DNA from: a virus
Direction: 5' to 3' (one strand)
IMG/VR virus record: IMGVR_UViG_3300018421_000221
Span: 1 to 23,325 of that record
Length of the DNA: 23,325 nucleotides
Position 1 is the first letter of the stretch. Every line of letters begins with the position of its first letter. Shown here in pieces: positions 7,746 to 14,752 of this stretch. The translations under genes were made by a program, and so were the position numbers. The notes below the pieces were generated by a model. It did not search any database, was not told the origin of the DNA, and worked only from the letters and a program-made list of their open reading frames with translations.

Positions 7746-8373
7746 AGAAATTACAGACGTTCAATTTATTACTGAAGAGAACGAAGGTAAGAAATCTCAT
7801 TTTATTGAGGGCATTTTCCTGCAGGGTGAAATCACCAACCGCAACAACCGCATGTACCCTGTAAATGTACTTGCTCGGGAAGTTGCTAAATATGATGAGA
7901 ACTTTATCAGCAAAGGTCGCGCACTTGGAGAACTGGGTCATCCCGATGGTCCAACTCTGAACCTCGACCGCGTTTCACACAAAATTACATCGCTCAAGCA
8001 AGAAGGTAATAACTTCATCGGCAGAGCGAAGATTCTTGAGACCCCTATGGGAAAAATCGCCAAGAATCTCCTTGATGAAGGTGTAAAACTTGGCGTGTCC
8101 TCCCGTGGAATGGGTTCCATCTCCACGAAAGAGGGTGTCTCTATTGTCGGTGAAGACTTCATGTTGGCAACGGCTGCAGACATCGTTGCTGACCCTTCTG
8201 CTCCTGATGCATTTGTTGAGGGAATTATGGAAGGAAGGGAATGGGTGTGGGATAACGGCATCCTGAAGGAAGCACAAGTTGCAAAAATCAAACAAGAACT
8301 TGATGAAGCAACTTTAATCAACCTTCAGGAGCGCAAGATTTCCGCGTTCAAGTCATTCCTACAAAGTTTGTAA
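7729..8373 (+). CDS. gp21: Prohead maturation protease (gp21)
   Basis: This is the serine protease that sits in the prohead core and, once assembly is complete, cleaves scaffold and capsid proteins to allow DNA entry. The length, 214 aa, is close to T4 gp21 (212 aa). The herpes-type assemblin fold is supported by GELGHPDGP with the likely catalytic H71 and by KLGVSSRGMGS with the likely nucleophile Ser124 or Ser125. The N-terminal strand with NRNNRMYP is typical of the family. It starts within the 3' end of the core protein gene; GAGGAACC just upstream can serve as ribosome binding site. Confidence 0.95.
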   Translation: MKLIAEEITDVQFITEENEGKKSHFIEGIFLQGEITNRNNRMYPVNVLAREVAKYDENFISKGRALGELGHPDGPTLNLDRVSHKITSLKQEGNNFIGRAKILETPMGKIAKNLLDEGVKLGVSSRGMGSISTKEGVSIVGEDFMLATAADIVADPSAPDAFVEGIMEGREWVWDNGILKEAQVAKIKQELDEATLINLQERKISAFKSFLQSL

Positions 8374-8375
8374 TG

Positions 8376-8383
8376 TATAAATA
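8376..8383 (+). promoter_or_regulatory. Consensus late promoter for gp22-gp23
   Basis: TATAAATA, an exact match to the T4 late consensus, begins 3 bases after the gp21 stop and lies 40 bases before the gp22 start. Since the gp22-gp23 gap lacks a clear TAAATA octamer, this may be the main promoter for the major capsid gene. Confidence 0.8.
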
Positions 8384-8422
8384 ATCATAGAAAAGCTAAT
8401 GCTATCTAACGGAGAGACCAAA

Positions 8423-9475
8423 ATGTCCGAAACCCTTGACAAAGAGTTTGAGGCACACATGTCCGAAGAAGCAGTTTCAGAAGAAGCCGCTACAGGTGTT
8501 GCCGCAATCAAAAAGGGCGCTAAGCCCGCTGAGAAAATGGATTCGTCGGGTGCTAATCATACCAGCATCGGCGGTAGTGACTCTGATTCTATGGAAGGAG
8601 CTAAGGGTACTAAGAACCTGGGGTCTGCAGCTGCAGCACCCGTAAAGACTGAGGGTGACAAGACCCTTAAGACTAAGCCTTCCGCCGCATCCGCAAAGAT
8701 GGAGGAGACAGAAAGTGACCAAGAAGAAACAATCACTGAGTCCGAGTACGACTTTAGTGAAGATGTTGACGCTCTTGTCGCTGGTGAAGAACTCTCCGAA
8801 GAATTTAGAGACAAAGCACGCACAATCTTTGAAGCAGCAGTAACTTCCCGTGTTAACGAAGAAGTCGCTGTCATTCAAGAAGCATTGGAAGCGTCTTTCG
8901 ACCAAGAAGTCGTTAAACTCAAAACAGAATTGACCGAGAAGGTCGAAGACTACCTGTCTTATGCTGTTGCAACATGGATGGAAGAGAATGCTCTCGCCAT
9001 CGAGCACGGCATTAAGAACGAAATGGCAGAGTCTTTCTTCTCTGGTCTAAAGAGCCTTTTCATTGAACACAACTTTGGTGTTCCTGAAGAGAAGTTCAAC
9101 CTGCTTGATGGCATGGTTGAGCAGATTGATGAAATGGAACAAAAACTCAACGAGCAAATCGAAGCAAACGTTGGTCTTCATAAGGAGATTGGCGTCTACG
9201 TAAGAGATGGGATTGTGAATGAATGTGCTTCTGGTCTCACAGAGACTCAAAAAGAGAAGCTGTTTAAGTTAGCTGAGGGTGTTGAGTTTGAAAGTGAAGA
9301 AGATTTTAGAAATAAAATCGATACTATCAAAGCGTCGTACTTCAACCGTAAGGTTCAAGAGTCAACGACTGCTGACCCAACCGAAGATGCACAACCTTTG
9401 GTAGAAGAAACCGCCAACTATTCTGCTTCGATGAATAAGTACGTCGATGCAATTGCTCGTTGGTCTGGTAATTGA
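8423..9475 (+). CDS. gp22: Prohead scaffold protein (gp22)
   Basis: This is the main internal scaffold around which the capsid shell assembles; it is later degraded by gp21. The 350-aa protein is Glu/Lys/Ala-rich. It has a low-complexity N-terminal third (about residues 1-100, with SDSDSMEGAK and Ala/Lys-rich runs). A long helical part follows (residues about 120-300) that looks like coiled coil. T4 gp22 is 269 aa; the extra length is mainly the N-terminal low-complexity part. I prefer ATG 8423 over the in-frame ATG 8399 because GGAGAG at 8411-8416 is well placed for it. Confidence 0.9.
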   Translation: MSETLDKEFEAHMSEEAVSEEAATGVAAIKKGAKPAEKMDSSGANHTSIGGSDSDSMEGAKGTKNLGSAAAAPVKTEGDKTLKTKPSAASAKMEETESDQEETITESEYDFSEDVDALVAGEELSEEFRDKARTIFEAAVTSRVNEEVAVIQEALEASFDQEVVKLKTELTEKVEDYLSYAVATWMEENALAIEHGIKNEMAESFFSGLKSLFIEHNFGVPEEKFNLLDGMVEQIDEMEQKLNEQIEANVGLHKEIGVYVRDGIVNECASGLTETQKEKLFKLAEGVEFESEEDFRNKIDTIKASYFNRKVQESTTADPTEDAQPLVEETANYSASMNKYVDAIARWSGN

Positions 9476-9513
9476 TTATTCTAGTTAATACTACAACTCT
9501 AAGGAAAAGTTAA

Positions 9514-10902
9514 ATGTCTAACATCAAACAACTCCAAGAGAAGTGGGCACCCGTCCTGAACCATGAGTCCGTTGACCAAATCACCGATTCTCATAAGCGT
9601 GGCGTAATTGCTCAACTTCTGGAAAACCAAGAACGCGCTTCTGTCGAAGAAGCACAAATGCTGACTGAGGCACCCACCAACAGCCTGGGTGGCACAGGTT
9701 ATAGCGGCAGCAGCACTCCTACTGGTCCTGTTGCTGGTTTCGACCCCGTACTCATCAGCCTCATCCGCCGCTCGATGCCTAAGCTGATTGCTTATGACAT
9801 CGCAGGCGTTCAACCGATGACTGGTCCTACTGGCCTCATCTTCGCAATGCGCTCCAACTACGGCACCGAGCGGAACCCCGCTGCTGCTGGTTACGACGAG
9901 GCATTCTTCAACGAGCCCAACGCTGGCTTCTCTGGTGGTTCTGGCACTGGCTATGACCCTGGCGCTTCTTCGTCTGCTAACAACGATGCTGAGGGTAACA
10001 ACCCCGCTGTTCTTAACGACGGCACCCCTGGCACCTATGAGCTGACTGGCGATGCACAAGGCATGGCAACTGCCACCGCTGAGGCACTGGGCGAGACTGG
10101 TACTGAATTCCGCGAAATGGGTTTCAGCATCGAGAAGGTCACTGTGACCGCTAAGTCTCGTGCGCTGAAAGCTGAGTACAGCCTTGAGCTGGCTCAAGAC
10201 CTGAAAGCAATCCATGGTCTGGATGCTGAAGGCGAACTGAGCAACATCCTCAGCACCGAAATCCTCGCTGAAATCAACCGCGAAGTCGTTCGTACCATCT
10301 ACGTTAACGCTGTCGCTGGTGCTCAGAACAACACCGCTACCGCTGGTATCTTTGACCTCGACGTTGACTCCAACGGTCGCTGGAGCGTTGAGAAGTTCAA
10401 GGGTCTGCTGTTCCAAATCGAGCGCGATGCTAACGCAATCGGTCAGCAAACTCGTCGCGGGAAGGGCAACATCCTCATCTGCTCTGCTGACGTTGCTTCG
10501 GCACTTGGCATGGCTGGTGTCCTGGATTACACCCCCGCTCTGAACGGCAACAACGGTCTCGCAGGCGTTGATGATACCTCCAGCACCCTGGTTGGTACTC
10601 TGAACGGCAAGATTAAGGTCTATGTTGACCCCTACTCTGCTAACGTTGCTGACAAGCACTTCTATGTCATGGGTTATAAGGGTTCTTCCCCTTACGACGC
10701 AGGTCTGTTCTACTGCCCCTACGTCCCCCTGCAGCAAGTTCGTGCTATCGACCCCAACACCTTCCAACCGAAGATTGGCTTCAAGACCCGCTACGGCATG
10801 GTCTCGAACCCCTTCGCACAGGGTCTCACCCAAGGCAGCGGCGCTCTCACCGCAAACACCAACCGCTACTATCGTCGCGTACAGGTTGCAAACCTCATGT
10901 GA
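9514..10902 (+). CDS. gp23: Major capsid protein precursor (gp23)
   Basis: This is the hexamer-forming shell protein with the HK97 fold; 462 aa compared with 521 in T4. Characteristic segments include DPVLISLIRRSMPKLIAYDI and the middle ATAEALGETGTEFREMGFSI. A likely gp21 cleavage site is LTE-A after Glu52, matching the (I/L)xE rule, which would remove the N-terminal peptide. The start follows AAGGAAA at 9501-9507. Codon choice is clearly more GC-rich than in the neighbours (CTG, GGC, GCT, ACC, AAC dominate), as expected for the most abundant phage protein. A strong terminator follows 20 bases after the stop. Confidence 0.98.
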   Translation: MSNIKQLQEKWAPVLNHESVDQITDSHKRGVIAQLLENQERASVEEAQMLTEAPTNSLGGTGYSGSSTPTGPVAGFDPVLISLIRRSMPKLIAYDIAGVQPMTGPTGLIFAMRSNYGTERNPAAAGYDEAFFNEPNAGFSGGSGTGYDPGASSSANNDAEGNNPAVLNDGTPGTYELTGDAQGMATATAEALGETGTEFREMGFSIEKVTVTAKSRALKAEYSLELAQDLKAIHGLDAEGELSNILSTEILAEINREVVRTIYVNAVAGAQNNTATAGIFDLDVDSNGRWSVEKFKGLLFQIERDANAIGQQTRRGKGNILICSADVASALGMAGVLDYTPALNGNNGLAGVDDTSSTLVGTLNGKIKVYVDPYSANVADKHFYVMGYKGSSPYDAGLFYCPYVPLQQVRAIDPNTFQPKIGFKTRYGMVSNPFAQGLTQGSGALTANTNRYYRRVQVANLM

Positions 10903-10921
10903 TATCGGTTCACATACCATC

Positions 10922-10946
10922 AAGGGACCTTCGGGTCCCTTTTTTT
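10922..10946 (+). terminator. Intrinsic terminator of gp23
   Basis: AAGGGACC (10922-10929), a TTCG tetraloop, and GGTCCCTT (10934-10941) form a perfect 8-bp stem followed by a T-run to 10946. This closes the capsid transcription unit. Confidence 0.93.
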
Positions 10947-10948
10947 AT

Positions 10949-10956
10949 GCTATACT
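10949..10956 (+). promoter_or_regulatory. Sigma70-like -10 element after the gp23 terminator
   Basis: GCTATACT at 10949-10956 resembles the GCTATAAT -10 elements at 18716 and 21091. The -35 region would fall in the terminator hairpin and matches poorly. A start site about 7 bases downstream would coincide with ATG 10963, giving an essentially leaderless transcript. Confidence 0.5.
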
Positions 10957-10962
10957 AGGACC

Positions 10963-11109
10963 ATGAACAAACCCAACTGGCAACACCACTCCAAGAAGGA
11001 GCAAAAACGAAAACTCAAACCCCAGGCATTGCGACAAGCAAAGGCACGCCGTCAAGCACTTAAGAAGCGTCTCCAAAACGGGGGCGCTTCTTTTTGGGTT
11101 CCTTTATAA
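10963..11109 (+). CDS. Possible small basic protein, or a short RNA read as an ORF
   Basis: A 48-codon ORF rich in Lys, Arg and Gln (KKEQKRKLKP, RQAKARRQALKKRL), which would be a strongly basic helical peptide able to bind nucleic acid. There are reasons for doubt. The AGGA upstream is only 2 bases from the ATG. A sigma70-like -10 would start transcription at or next to the ATG. A strong terminator (11062-11095) lies inside the frame, before the stop, so most messages would lack a stop codon. An alternative is a non-coding RNA of about 130 bases. Confidence 0.35.
   Translation: MNKPNWQHHSKKEQKRKLKPQALRQAKARRQALKKRLQNGGASFWVPL
11062..11095 (+). terminator. Intrinsic terminator inside the basic ORF
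   Basis: Arms 11062-11074 (AAGAAGCGTCTCC) and 11080-11092 (GGGGGCGCTTCTT) pair over 13 positions with two G-U wobbles and a 5-base loop, AAAAC. A T-run 11091-11095 follows. It ends the unit started by the GCTATACT element. Confidence 0.85.
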
Positions 11110-11112
11110 ATA
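11105..11112 (+). promoter_or_regulatory. Consensus late promoter between two terminators
   Basis: TATAAATA, extended as TATAAATAATATA, overlaps the TAA stop of the basic ORF. It is an exact T4-type late octamer, yet a terminator hairpin begins only 22 bases downstream (11134), so a transcript from here would be stopped at once unless the late polymerase reads through. Confidence 0.65.
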
Positions 11113-11133
11113 ATATACCGTGTGAAGGAAGTG

Positions 11134-11162
11134 TAGGGGGTTTTCGGACCCCCTATTTTTTT
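11134..11162 (+). terminator. Intrinsic terminator upstream of the gp3 unit
   Basis: TAGGGGGT (11134-11141), loop TTTCGG, and ACCCCCTA (11148-11155) form a perfect 8-bp stem, followed by seven T to 11162. It insulates the gp3-UvsY-UvsW unit from the gp23 side. Confidence 0.92.
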
Positions 11163-11163
11163 A

Positions 11164-11171
11164 CCTAAATA
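11164..11171 (+). promoter_or_regulatory. Late promoter variant for the gp3 unit
   Basis: CCTAAATA has the TAAATA core and is the same variant type as TCTAAATA before gp19. It begins right after the T-run of the preceding terminator and is flanked by a 5-bp inverted repeat (ACCTA 11163-11167, TAGGT 11176-11180). A strong TAGGAGGA ribosome binding site follows. Confidence 0.5.
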
Positions 11172-11191
11172 TCAATAGGTTAGGAGGAACA

Positions 11192-11320
11192 ATGGCTAAC
11201 TCACCAGTAGATAAAGGTAAAGACTTTATCAAGTCTGGGATGACTCTCATCACAGATTTTGCTTCTGAGAAGTATCTGAAGATGGCAGCAGACAAAAAGA
11301 AAAAGAAAGATACTAAGTAA
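11192..11320 (+). CDS. Small hypothetical protein with Lys-rich tail
   Basis: A 42-codon ORF with a very good ribosome binding site (TAGGAGGA, 11181-11188) and ATG 11192. The N-terminal part (DFIKSGMTLITDFASEKYLKMA) can form one amphipathic helix; the tail is a Lys run (KKKKKDTK). It lies directly between the late promoter and gp3, with only 2 bases before the gp3 ATG, so it probably also couples gp3 translation. No family is recognised. Confidence 0.7.
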   Translation: MANSPVDKGKDFIKSGMTLITDFASEKYLKMAADKKKKKDTK

Positions 11321-11322
11321 CC

Positions 11323-11898
11323 ATGGCATCTAACTGGTACGAAGAACAACTAACAAATAGAAACTTTCTATCACCGATTGGATTTAAGTTTGTACTGCAG
11401 AGAGCACCTAAGGTTGCTTTCTTAGCACAGTCTGCATCTATCCCTCGCATTGGCGTGGGTGAAATTGCTATTCCAACAAGAGGTCTTCTTTCGTATCCGA
11501 TTGATGGTAATGCCCAGTATGATAATTTTTCTATGAATTTCTTGGTAGATGAGAACCTAGAAAACTATTTGCAACTCCAAAACTGGATTCGTGCTTTGGG
11601 CACGCCAGACTCTCTTGGTGAAAGACGTGTATGGATTGATGAGAACGATACTACTAACGCAGGTATCGGAGGTACAGACTTTCAAACACTAACCTCAGAC
11701 GCAACTCTGCAGGTACTTAACAACAACTTCCGTTCAAACTTTGATGTTGTGTTCAAGAACTTGTTCCCAACTTCTCTGAGTACACTGCAGTTTGACGTTA
11801 CAAACACAGACAACAATTACTTCACCGCAGAAGTAGAGTTTGCGTATTCAATTTACGAAATCAGACAACCAAATAAACAAGCTCGCAGAAAGGAGTAA
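11323..11898 (+). CDS. gp3: Tail completion and sheath stabilizer protein (gp3)
   Basis: A 191-aa beta-rich protein whose middle (AQSASIPRIGVGEIAIPTRG, then a Tyr-Asp segment and MNFLVDENLENYLQLQNWI) has the tube-like fold of T4 gp3 (176 aa), which caps the end of the tail tube after gp19 polymerisation. The position between gp23 and uvsY is the usual place of gene 3 in T4-like cyanophages. The tube-type fold means it could also be described as a gp19 paralogue; the gp3 name rests on order and remembered family pattern, not on an alignment. Confidence 0.75.
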   Translation: MASNWYEEQLTNRNFLSPIGFKFVLQRAPKVAFLAQSASIPRIGVGEIAIPTRGLLSYPIDGNAQYDNFSMNFLVDENLENYLQLQNWIRALGTPDSLGERRVWIDENDTTNAGIGGTDFQTLTSDATLQVLNNNFRSNFDVVFKNLFPTSLSTLQFDVTNTDNNYFTAEVEFAYSIYEIRQPNKQARRKE

Positions 11899-11899
11899 C

Positions 11900-12412
11900 A
11901 TGAAACTTCGTGATGATGCTAAAGTTGAATATACATTCGAGCATCAATGGGGTGGTGAAGACACTTGGTACACAAAATCTAAACGTTGGGCGAACAACCA
12001 AAAGTTCCCCATCAATCATCTCGCACTAGGATTTATTGAATGGTTGCGAGAGAAATGGGTCGATGGTAAAGTAGATTTGGAAATGGCGTCTGTTGATAAA
12101 CAGGCGGAAAAAATAGTAACTCAATGGGAAAAAGATGAGCGACAACCAATCGTGGAGGAACGAGTATCTGACGTGGAAGGGCTCCCAACTCTCCGAATAT
12201 CAGCGCCGTTTGTTGACGGAGGGTCCGAAGTGCCTGAGTCAAGCATGGGCACTGGGAGCAATGAAAAGGGAGTGGACACTGAAGTACGGGAACGAGCACC
12301 ACTGACACCAGACCCCTGGGATTATAGTGGGGATTGGAACGACTGGGCAATTGGTTTTTATTATGAATCTAGAACAAATACAAGAAATGTGGAAAAGGGA
12401 CAGTCAGATTGA
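11900..12412 (+). CDS. Conserved-type hypothetical protein upstream of uvsY
   Basis: A 170-aa ORF beginning at ATG 11900 with AGGAG 5 bases before it. The first 80 residues look like an ordinary folded protein, with many aromatic residues (FEHQWGGEDTWYTKSKRW, HLALGFIEWLREKWVDGKV) and charged helices. From about residue 80 to 135 the composition becomes Gly/Ser/Pro/Glu-rich with rarer codons (CGA, ATA, CGG, GGG), exactly where a second frame (12135-12305) encodes a protein-like sequence. The C-terminus is Trp/Asp/Tyr-rich (DPWDYSGDWNDWAIGFYY) and overlaps uvsY by 50 bases. No function is recognised. Confidence 0.65.
   Translation: MKLRDDAKVEYTFEHQWGGEDTWYTKSKRWANNQKFPINHLALGFIEWLREKWVDGKVDLEMASVDKQAEKIVTQWEKDERQPIVEERVSDVEGLPTLRISAPFVDGGSEVPESSMGTGSNEKGVDTEVRERAPLTPDPWDYSGDWNDWAIGFYYESRTNTRNVEKGQSD
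12135..12305 (+). CDS. Overlapping small ORF nested in the upstream-of-uvsY gene
   Basis: A 56-codon ORF in a different frame from the gene that contains it, from ATG 12135 to TGA 12303-12305. It reads as a plausible soluble peptide (begins MSDNQSWRNEYLTWKGSQLS, later LSQAWALGAMKREWTLKYG), with four Trp, three Tyr and a helical, basic character, and uses codons typical of the phage (AAC, GAG, CTG, AAG). The host frame looks degenerate over the same bases. A weak ribosome binding site (GGGAAAAAG) precedes it. It may be the true gene here, a dual-coding region, or chance. Confidence 0.4.
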   Translation: MSDNQSWRNEYLTWKGSQLSEYQRRLLTEGPKCLSQAWALGAMKREWTLKYGNEHH

Positions 12413-12791
12413 CTCTGACCTCCTCTGTCAAGAATCCACAAAGATTCCATCACTTCACATGAAGTATATGGAATTGTACACTACGTTTGCTCTCATGAAG
12501 AGAGAGAACGAATCAAAACTCAAGACACTTACCCGCGACAAATGGCTCTACTACAAGGGTAAGGCACCAGCAAAACTGTATGCAGAGATGCCATTTGACT
12601 ATAAATTGACATCTAAAGATGAAGTTGACATGTTCATCGAAGCAGATGAAGAGGTTCAAAAGACGCGCCTTAAGGTCGGATACATAGAAGAGACACTCTC
12701 GTATCTCGATAGCGTTTTACGACAAATCAACAATCGCACGTACCAAATTAAAAACGCTATTGAGTGGGAGAAATTTAAGAATGGTTTCTAA
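12363..12791 (+). CDS. uvsY: Recombination mediator (UvsY)
   Basis: UvsY loads the UvsX recombinase onto gp32-covered single-stranded DNA. The 142-aa protein is the size of T4 UvsY (137 aa). It has the same general pattern: an N-terminal helix (MNLEQIQEMWKRDSQIDSDLL), a middle with KWLYYKGKAPAKLY corresponding to the T4 DYYSGRG region, an acidic segment, and a long C-terminal helix (ETLSYLDSVLRQINNRTYQI). ATG 12363 is preferred; an in-frame GTG at 12327 would add 12 residues unlike the family. The start lacks a Shine-Dalgarno but has TTGGTTTTT just upstream. The stop overlaps the UvsW start (TAATG). Confidence 0.9.
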   Translation: MNLEQIQEMWKRDSQIDSDLLCQESTKIPSLHMKYMELYTTFALMKRENESKLKTLTRDKWLYYKGKAPAKLYAEMPFDYKLTSKDEVDMFIEADEEVQKTRLKVGYIEETLSYLDSVLRQINNRTYQIKNAIEWEKFKNGF

Positions 12792-14248
12792 TGAGCGTAT
12801 CAATCAAGAAGAAGAACGAAGTATTTCTGAGGGTAACGTGTGAACCTCATGTGGGGTACGAATTAGCAGATTACTTTTGCTTTGATGTACCCCAAGCAAA
12901 GTTCATGAAAGGAAACCCACGCTATAGAAAGTGGGATGGAAAAATCAGATTGTATTCTCCTGGAACAGGAGAAATATATGTCGGTCTATACCCGTACCTC
13001 GTCGAGTGGTTGAAGGAACGTGGGTACGAGTATAGTATCGAAGACTGTAAATTCTTTGGTTCTCCGACAGATGAGAACGAAATGATTACACCTGAGGGTG
13101 TTGCTGGATTCATTCGTTCTCTAAATCTGCCGCATAAAGTCCGCCCGTATCAGTACATGGCGGTGTATGAGGCACTGCGGTATAACCGCAGACTCTTACT
13201 ATCACCTACAGCGTCTGGCAAGTCCTTGATGATTTACTCTCTTGTCAGATATCACGTCAACTCTGATAGAAACGTTCTAATCGTCGTCCCTACTACCTCT
13301 CTTGTCGAGCAGATGTACAAGGACTTTGAGGAATACGGATGGATGGCGTCCGAATATTGCCATAAAATATATGCGGGGCAAGAAAAATACACGAAGCATC
13401 AGGTAGTAATTACCACTTGGCAATCTATCTACAAGGAACCTCGAAAGTGGTTTGATAGGTTTGACGTTGTTATCGGTGACGAGGCGCACCAATTCAAAGC
13501 TAAATCTCTTACTTCTTTGATGGGGAAACTGCATGAGTGTAAGTATCGAGTTGGATTCACAGGAACACTAGATGGTTTGGAAACCAATCAACTTGTTTTG
13601 GAAGGTTTGTTTGGTAAGTGCAGTCAAGTCACACGAACAAAAGATTTAATGAAGGAAGGTCACGTCGCTGACCTGAAGGTAAAGATATTACTATTGAAAC
13701 ATGAATATCAAGCGTTCTCATCTTATCAGGATGAAATGGAGTACATCACATCACACGATGGACGAAATAAATTCATCCGTAATCTTGCAGCAGATTTACC
13801 AGGGAACACTCTCATCCTCTTTAACTATGTAGAACGCCACGGACTGCCTCTTTACGAGATGATAAATAGTTCCACAGAAAGACCAACGTATCTTGTATAC
13901 GGTGGTGTTGACGTTGAGGAGCGAGAGGAAATCAGAGCTCTCACAGAACAAGCAAGCAATGCAATTATCGTTGCTTCATACGGCACGTTTTCAACGGGCA
14001 TCAACATTAAGAACTTACATAACGTTATTTTTGCCTCTCCTTCTAAGTCCAGAGTGAGGAACCTTCAATCTATAGGTCGTGTTCTAAGGAAAGGAAAAAA
14101 TAAATCCAAAGCTACTCTCTATGATATTGCTGATGACATCTCTCGCGGTGGACGACGCAATTTTACTTTAGGTCATCTGCTTGAGAGGATTAAAGTATAC
14201 AATGAGGAAAACTTTGATTATGAAATCATAGACGTAAAACTAAGGTAA
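12791..14248 (+). CDS. uvsW: RNA/DNA helicase for recombination and replication control (UvsW)
   Basis: A superfamily 2 helicase of 485 aa, related to RecG-type branch-migration enzymes. T4 UvsW unwinds R-loops and D-loops, turning off origin-dependent replication and promoting recombination. Visible motifs are Walker A at 138-145 (SPTASGKS), DEAH at 230-233 (GDEAHQF), motif III-like GFTGTLDG, and motif VI QSIGRVLRKGK. The N-terminal 100 residues, with GNPRYRKWDGKIRLYSP, form the typical UvsW double-stranded DNA-binding domain. It is coupled to uvsY by TAATG. Confidence 0.95.
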   Translation: MSVSIKKKNEVFLRVTCEPHVGYELADYFCFDVPQAKFMKGNPRYRKWDGKIRLYSPGTGEIYVGLYPYLVEWLKERGYEYSIEDCKFFGSPTDENEMITPEGVAGFIRSLNLPHKVRPYQYMAVYEALRYNRRLLLSPTASGKSLMIYSLVRYHVNSDRNVLIVVPTTSLVEQMYKDFEEYGWMASEYCHKIYAGQEKYTKHQVVITTWQSIYKEPRKWFDRFDVVIGDEAHQFKAKSLTSLMGKLHECKYRVGFTGTLDGLETNQLVLEGLFGKCSQVTRTKDLMKEGHVADLKVKILLLKHEYQAFSSYQDEMEYITSHDGRNKFIRNLAADLPGNTLILFNYVERHGLPLYEMINSSTERPTYLVYGGVDVEEREEIRALTEQASNAIIVASYGTFSTGINIKNLHNVIFASPSKSRVRNLQSIGRVLRKGKNKSKATLYDIADDISRGGRRNFTLGHLLERIKVYNEENFDYEIIDVKLR

Positions 14249-14251
14249 CTT

Positions 14252-14683
14252 ATGCTTAATTACGTAAGACACGACGAAGAATTTTACTGCATTATTAAAC
14301 TATCAACAGGTATTGACATTTTAACCAAAGCATTGGTTAGTTTTGACGATGACCTACAAGATTCTGTTGTCTTTATTACTGACCCAGTTGAAGTTGCAGT
14401 ATTTACTAAGGAAGTGAGTGAAGAGAAGGCTGTCAAAGGTATGGGGTTCACCCGCTGGATGCAGTTCTCTGACGAAGACTTCTTTATCCTCAGACAGAAA
14501 GACATTCTGACAATGGCAGAACTCAGTCCTGAGATGAGGATGATGTATCAACTGTACATCAACGGTCAAGACCCAAAGGACCTTGATAATGATGAAGCAA
14601 GGGTTGACCCCGACAAAGAGATGGGGTCTCTTGGAAAAGTTGAAGACGCTCGTCGTCTCTTTGAGAAACTCTTCAAGAAATAA
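14252..14683 (+). CDS. Hypothetical protein between uvsW and gp55
   Basis: A 143-aa acidic protein starting 3 bases after uvsW. The N-terminal half is a small beta-rich unit (EEFYCIIKLSTGIDILTKAL, then a DDxxDSVVF strand and DPVEVAVFT), with the rhythm of an Sm/LSm-like barrel. The middle (GFTRWMQFSDEDFFILRQKDILTMAEL) continues it, and the C-terminus is helical and charged, ending RLFEKLFKK. The Sm-like comparison is only a visual inference. Position beside the late sigma factor suggests a gene of the replication or transcription programme. Function is unknown. Confidence 0.75.
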   Translation: MLNYVRHDEEFYCIIKLSTGIDILTKALVSFDDDLQDSVVFITDPVEVAVFTKEVSEEKAVKGMGFTRWMQFSDEDFFILRQKDILTMAELSPEMRMMYQLYINGQDPKDLDNDEARVDPDKEMGSLGKVEDARRLFEKLFKK

Positions 14684-14737
14684 AAGCTAAGTTGCCCTTG
14701 AACCCTTACAGAGTTATTCTACTAATAATTTGATATC

Positions 14738-14752
14738 TTGTCAAGTTGACAA
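14738..14752 (+). promoter_or_regulatory. Perfect operator-like palindrome upstream of gp55
   Basis: TTGTCAA-G-TTGACAA is a perfect 7-bp inverted repeat with one central base, and its right arm contains a consensus -35 hexamer, TTGACA (14746-14751). It is the central feature of the 114-bp non-coding gap 14684-14797. Downstream bases give possible -10 hexamers (TACAGT at 14769 with 17-bp spacing; GATAAT at 14778), none ideal. Such a layout would let a dimeric repressor cover the promoter of the late sigma factor gene. The protein that binds is unknown. Confidence 0.55.

Noticed and set aside
8399-8422. Upstream ATG for the gp22 scaffold
   Set aside because: GGAGAG at 8411-8416 lies downstream of this ATG and is correctly placed for ATG 8423.
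9499-10923. A 474-codon open frame on the minus strand across gp23
   Set aside because: It is the antisense shadow of a gene with strong codon bias; its product is low-complexity without any family pattern, and gp23 is certain.
10903-11191. tRNA gene in the largest gap near gp23
   Set aside because: The hairpins are simple terminators; no cloverleaf or TTC-containing T-arm pattern could be traced.
12327-12362. Upstream GTG start for UvsY
   Set aside because: It would add 12 residues unlike the family, and ATG 12363 fits the family N-terminus.
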